Made by a program: the position numbers and the translations under genes. 64,000 nucleotides of DNA from Vicia villosa. Taxonomy: Eukaryota > Streptophyta > Magnoliopsida > Fabales > Fabaceae. The stretch lies in contig NW_026705445.1 in assembly GCF_029867415.1 (NCBI RefSeq), forward strand, positions 310,001-374,000, in the 5' to 3' direction. Under the pieces are notes generated by a model. That model saw only the letters and a program-made list of their open reading frames with translations. It was not told the origin of the DNA and did no database searches. Of this stretch, positions 59,785 through 64,000 are shown piece by piece (position 1 is the first letter of the stretch; every line of letters begins with the position of its first letter).

Positions 59785-59802
59785 TGGCGACTCTGCTGGG
59801 GA
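59785..59802 (+). other. Ogre primer binding site (tRNA-Arg type)
   Basis: TGGCGACTCTGCTGGGGA, two bases after the LTR end; this is the site described for Ogre elements. An 11-base copy, TGGCGACTCTG, lies 34 bp upstream inside the LTR (59751-59761). Confidence 0.88.
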
Positions 59803-60651
59803 TGTTGCTAGACCTATTGCGGGTCCATTCTTAGCGAGTCGATCCTAGCCTTTGTTTGTTTCTTTTATTGAGTGTTTATTTATTTGCTTATGTGTTTACA
59901 TTTTTGTATATATGTTTGCATATCATGTCTATTTCCTGTTTGCATCATGTTTACTTTCCGCATGCATCCGGACTATATTATGGGTCCCCGTGGGGACCAC
60001 ATATTTTTCTGCTTTGTTTTGCAGGTGGGGGGTTTTTGTGAGGTAAAAGGCCCACTACCCAGGCCAGTGACACATAGGATTAGCGTGGATGCTCATGTTG
60101 ACTCCCGTGGCTCTTGCTACGATCGAGCTTGACATGGGGTACCACAACTGGGCGAGGTTCTTTCATGGAACACTGTGTCTGACACGCTTGTTGCCTCAAA
60201 CACTTTGTACCCCATGGGAACTGTAGACCCTGGTGACCATTAGGGACCACCTGTCCGTGTCTAGAATTCATACCTGTGAGTTGGGGAGGGACAGGATACT
60301 AGCCTTCATCACACCCGAATTTCCATTTCGCAATCTGAAGCCGGAATTTTGAACCTGTTACATTCAGTGTTACCCAGATATCCAGAGCTGCGAGGGACAT
60401 TCAGTCCCTCACCACATCACACACATGACACATCATGCTATTGCATCCACCTCACTTCATTCGTGGAGAATCCTAAAGTCTATTTCCAAAAAAGATGTAT
60501 ATACTCTTTTTGCAAAGAAAAAAAAAGAAGAAAAAAAAAAGAAATAATGAAAAGGCTTTAGGATTCTCCCAATGAAATGCATTCCTCCATATCATTTAAC
60601 ATGCATGTTCATTTATTTTCAGGAACTTTTGGCTTTGTCTCCGACCAACAC
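59803..60651 (+). other. Ogre leader between primer site and ORF1
   Basis: About 850 bp without a recognised frame; includes an A/G-rich run at 60520-60550. Confidence 0.6.
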
Positions 60652-62460
60652 ATGGCTCCACCATTGAAGACTGGTAGTCGCAACATCTCCTATACATTCC
60701 CGAATCCGAATCTAGATTCTCTTGGGTGTTTAGCGAAGAAGATCACGCCAGATGAGTCGACCAATTTCTGAGACAAATATGGGTACATTCTGAGCCTTCT
60801 CAAGATGCCGTTCACCAAGTACGAGCAAGAGGGAGTTCATACCTTGCTTCAGTTCTACAATCCTTCTCTGCGTTGCTTCACGTTCCCTGACTATCTCTTG
60901 GTTCCCACTTTGGAGGAGTATTCTCTTTTCCTCGGTATTCCGGTCAAAAAAGAAGAGGTCCCGTACTATAGCTACATGGAAGCCCCTACGTCCATTGAAA
61001 TTTCTAAGGCTCTTTATTTGAGCAAGTCAGTCGTGGAAGCAAATCTCACCAAGAAAGGAGGATACTTTGGTTTTCGTATGGAGTTTCTGGTTAAAAGGGG
61101 TTGCGATGTTGCTGAGGCAAAAGAATGGGACACATTTAGGGCTATCCTGGCTCTAAGTATCTATGGTATCATGATGTTCTCGAACGTGCCCGACTTTGTA
61201 GATATGAATGCCATTCACGTATTCATTCTGCAGAATCCGGTTCCTACACTTTTGGGAGACGTTTATCACTCCATCCATCACAAGAATAGTCAGAAGGGAG
61301 GTCTGGTTAGATTCTGTGCTCCGTTGTTATACCGATGGTTCAGGTCACATCTGCCTGAGCGTGGCGCTTTCGTTGATAATAGGCATACATCTAAGTGGGC
61401 TGAGAGGATTATGGGGCTGAGGGCTAAAGATATTGTCTGGTACAATAGCGCTTTAGATAACAGGGAAGTTATTATGAGTTGCGGAAAATTCAAAAACGTA
61501 CCTCTCATGGGTCTTAGGGGCGGAATCAACTATAACCCCGTCCTAGCTAGAAGAACATTTGGATATGCTTTTATTAGTCCACCTGAGCAAACAGAGATAG
61601 CTGAGAACATTTTCTATCATGTGGCCACCAACATTGGACAGATGGCAGAAGCTGTGCAAGCCTGGAAAAGTATTTGCTGGAGAGATAAGAAGCATTTTGG
61701 TCAGAGAGACTGTGCAACTTATAAAGACTATACTGAGTGGGTCAAGACTGTGGCTAACACCCAAGGGATGCCTTTCCCTCCTAAGGATCCCTTATATCTT
61801 CCTGCTGGTGAACAACCCAACATTGTCTCCATGCCTCGTTATAATCGAACTGTTGAGCAGAATCGGAAATTGACTGAACAAATGGAAACAATGCAAATTG
61901 AGATGAATACTGCTAGGCAAGAGAAGCTTTCTGCTCTTCACAAGTTGAAAATAAGAGAAATAGAGCTTGAAGAATTGTATGCTAGAGGAAGTACTTCTCA
62001 GAAAAGGCCAAGAGTGACTATAGACCCTAAAACTACTGAATCTCAAGAGAAGAAGCTGAAGGAACATTATGAGGCCCAGTTGGCAGATTTGACTGAAAGA
62101 CTCCAGATTCAGACTAAAGAAGCCAATTCAGAAAGGGCTCGTCGAAAGAAAGCAGACAAACTCTTGTTGGAACGCCAAGGGACCTTAGAAAAGTGCTATG
62201 AAGAAATCCGAAAGCTGAAGGGTCAAGTAGAAGAAAAAGGTCAAGGTAACACCCAAGCTCAAGAGGAAGCCAGATGTTGGGAGTTGAAGAACCGCTACAT
62301 GGAAACTATGCATTTCAGAAAGGACCTATTGATTCAAGAGATCATTAAGAGGCCAACTCGTGCTGAGACTAAAAAGCTGTTTGAAGAGATGAAGACCTGG
62401 AGTTACAAGAACATTGGAGATAACCCTCTTCGTCATTTGGACATGGGAGATCCTGCTTAG
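60652..62460 (+). pseudogene. Ogre ORF1 protein (DUF7745-like), one premature stop
   Basis: The frame begins at ATG 60652 (MAPPLKTGSRNISYTF) and is interrupted by TGA at 60769-60771. It then stays open in the same frame for about 560 codons to the stop at 62458-62460, with the next Met at 60805. The body (LLQFYNPSLRCFTFPDYLLV, LEEYSLFLGIPV, FILQNPVPTLLGDVYHSIH) matches the conserved ORF1 of legume Ogres, related to the plant-mobile-domain/DUF7745 group. Residues from about 350 onward form a long Glu/Lys-rich coiled coil. ORF1 function is unknown; it lies between primer site and gag. The stop could be a CGA to TGA change. The part from 60805 alone could still be made if translation starts there. 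Confidence 0.9.
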
Positions 62461-62833
62461 TCTTGACTTTTGTTGTAGAATCACCACCAGTTTTGTTGGA
62501 TGGGGTTCTTATTTCTATGTCTGTATTGTTGGCTCATGAGAGCGGAATATTTTGTACTTCAAAACTTGGTTGTGGAATTAATGGATTATGTTTGCTTATC
62601 TTGGTTATGCTTCTATCTTCTCCGTTATCTCGTGTTGTTGGTTTGAGACAAAGCTAAAAAGTCTTGAAAATAATAAAACATGCACACATGCACCCATGCA
62701 CTCATATCATATTGCATTTACAGGTTTTTTATCGGATTCTAATTGGGGTCCCTTCCAACAACAGATTTCTTTTCCGACGACGAAGCTGACTTTCTTACAT
62801 CCTTACCGCACCAGAAACAACGAGAAGAGAATC
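62461..62833 (+). other. Ogre spacer between ORF1 and gag
   Basis: Short T-rich spacer; one small frame (62463-62657) without motif. Confidence 0.55.
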
Positions 62834-62872
62834 ATGGACCAATTTGAACAGAATCAAGCTGCCCTCCGTAGG
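62834..62872 (+). pseudogene. First 13 codons of Ogre gag, cut by an LTR
   Basis: MDQFEQNQAALRR fits the start of Ogre Gag. The next bases are TGTCATACCCC, the start of another Ogre-type LTR, so the frame is broken. Confidence 0.75.
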
Positions 62873-64000
62873 TGTCATACCCCAAAATTTGCCCATGTTA
62901 TTTTTCACACATAAAATCAGAACAAAAGACAAAGCTCCAAAACACACTCTCCTATACAAAAGCTCTGAACTAGGGTTTGATTAATTCGATGGAAAATCAT
63001 TGAATCAATGGCTCAAGGTGGTTCCATAGGGTCACTAACATCCCAAAGTATCTCCATATAAAGTTTCAAGTCAAACAGAGCAAATTTAGTCCCTCAAATC
63101 CTGATTAGGTCAACAGTCGACTCTCAAGGGCAAAACAGTCATTTCAAGTCAATATATAGTCAAAACTCAAGATATTTGGTCAACAACATCCTCATAACCC
63201 TAAAATAATCATTTGATCAAGGGTTGATCATGATGATGCAAGGAAAGATCAGAGAAGTCAAAAGTCAAGAGTTACTATTTTGGGCATGAACTAAAAAAGT
63301 CAACCAAACTTTGAAAATTCACCAAATATTCATACTTCATCAGAAAAATTCCCACCAAAGCTCATTTTGAAGAGAATTCATTCCTCTATCCAATGGTCCA
63401 AGAATTAGAGCCCATAGGTCAATGGTTTAAGAGGTATGGCTTCATACATTATAAGTCCTTTTCAAAAGTCAACAAAAAGACATTTTTTTCAAAAGGTCAT
63501 AAAATGAGAATGGAAAATGATTTTGATATAGGACCAAAGGTATTGGTTAGAGGACTCTCTAAGGTTTCCAAAAAGTCCAAGAACACTTCCATACCTCAAG
63601 AATTGAGAGAAATACACCTCGTCAAAGTTGGACTATTTTTGAAAAAAAATGTGAAAAGGAAAGGTTCAAAATCCAAAATTTTCCAAATGGGCCTATGATT
63701 TCTTCACTCAATCTCCATTGCAAGCCCATGCACGCCCCCCAAAGCATACTTTCATATTTTATATTATTTTTTATTAATTATTTTGTGATTTTAATCATTT
63801 AAAATCATGAATTAATTATGAAAAATAAAAAAATACAAAAGATATGATTTATGCCTATGTTCCAATCATCATTAATCATCAAATATATTCCAAAATCAAT
63901 CTAATTTCGTGCATGAATAAAATTGGACAAGATTGAATCAATATTGGCCTATTTAGAAAGTTTCATAATTTATTTTTCAATCAAATTTTCTCAATATGCA
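62873..64000 (+). mobile_element. Second Ogre-type LTR, running off the window
   Basis: Starts TGTCATACCCCAAAATTTGC and has repeated GTCAA motifs (AAGTCAAAAGTCAAGAG, and similar), typical of Ogre LTR 5' parts. After the first ~15 bp it differs from the LTR at 55663, so it belongs to a different Ogre subfamily. A frame at 63393-63698 has no motif. Confidence 0.85.

Larger units (their letters stand above)
55663..62872 (+). mobile_element. Ogre-type Ty3/gypsy element, 5' part
   Basis: A 4.1-kb LTR starts TGTCATACCCCAAATTTGTC and ends GCGTGCGACA. It is followed by a TGGCGACTCTGCTGGGGA primer site and an extra ORF1 upstream of gag, the defining layout of legume Ogres. Gag begins at 62834 and is cut after 13 codons by another Ogre-type LTR at 62873. 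The protease, intron, RT and 3' LTR are not in the window. Confidence 0.93.

Overview
The window is nuclear plant DNA: AT-rich, intron-like, and made almost entirely of nested transposable elements and broken gene pieces. No intact host gene, rRNA or tRNA gene was recognised. The source is probably a legume of the Fabeae/Trifolieae group. It carries an Ogre element (Ty3/gypsy) with a 4.1-kb LTR, a tRNA-Arg-type primer site and the extra ORF1, and giant Ogres are a hallmark of these legumes. Copia, Tekay-type chromovirus, L1-type LINE, CACTA, hAT, Mutator-like and Helitron sequences are also present. Seven long (AT)n arrays are scattered through the window.

Layout. 1-6977: a probable gene-capturing Helitron whose 3' end (hairpin plus CTAG, then T) is at 6950-6977. 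It holds fragments of three unrelated host genes on the + strand (SPD1/ycf45-like NTPase, ArfGAP, CBM48 starch-related protein). 7718-13987: a full-length L1-like LINE on the - strand with a 17-bp target duplication and a few frameshifts. 14109-17283: a long inverted repeat with ~625-bp arms. The left arm holds an hAT MITE and the centre holds three palindromic MITEs and (TA)n arrays. 17490-19640: remains of a CACTA-type element split by a solo LTR (17558-18481). 21285-27470: a decayed ABCG24/28-like transporter gene, split by a Copia element on the - strand (22054-27432). 28135-32700: a MITE, a duplicated TTTTTGTTG-rich block and a Tekay-type solo LTR. 32713-38680: a Copia element with two 219-bp LTRs and TSD ATGTT. 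40165-42020: a second CACTA piece beginning with CACTACAAGAAAAA. 42395-42839: a 5'-truncated LINE.

45489-64000 is a deep nest. A Tekay-like chromovirus (5' LTR, tRNA-iMet primer site, gag-pol, 3' LTR start) carries a Mutator-type MITE in its 5' LTR. Its gag carries a solo LTR, which in turn carries a 793-bp element made of two palindromes, each a head-to-head pair of tRNA-derived SINE-like units. The 3' LTR of the chromovirus is interrupted by the Ogre at 55663, and the start of that Ogre's gag is interrupted at 62873 by another Ogre-type LTR running off the window.

Most interesting observations: (1) the double SINE palindrome at 49255-50047, whose arms share palindrome-specific substitutions; (2) natural empty sites inside the window that prove the hAT and Mutator-type MITE insertions; (3) an snRNA-like promoter layout (USE repeats and TATA) in the Ogre LTR; (4) loss of a key residue in each of four enzymatic modules of the chromovirus. 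All identifications come from reading motifs by eye; no database search was possible.
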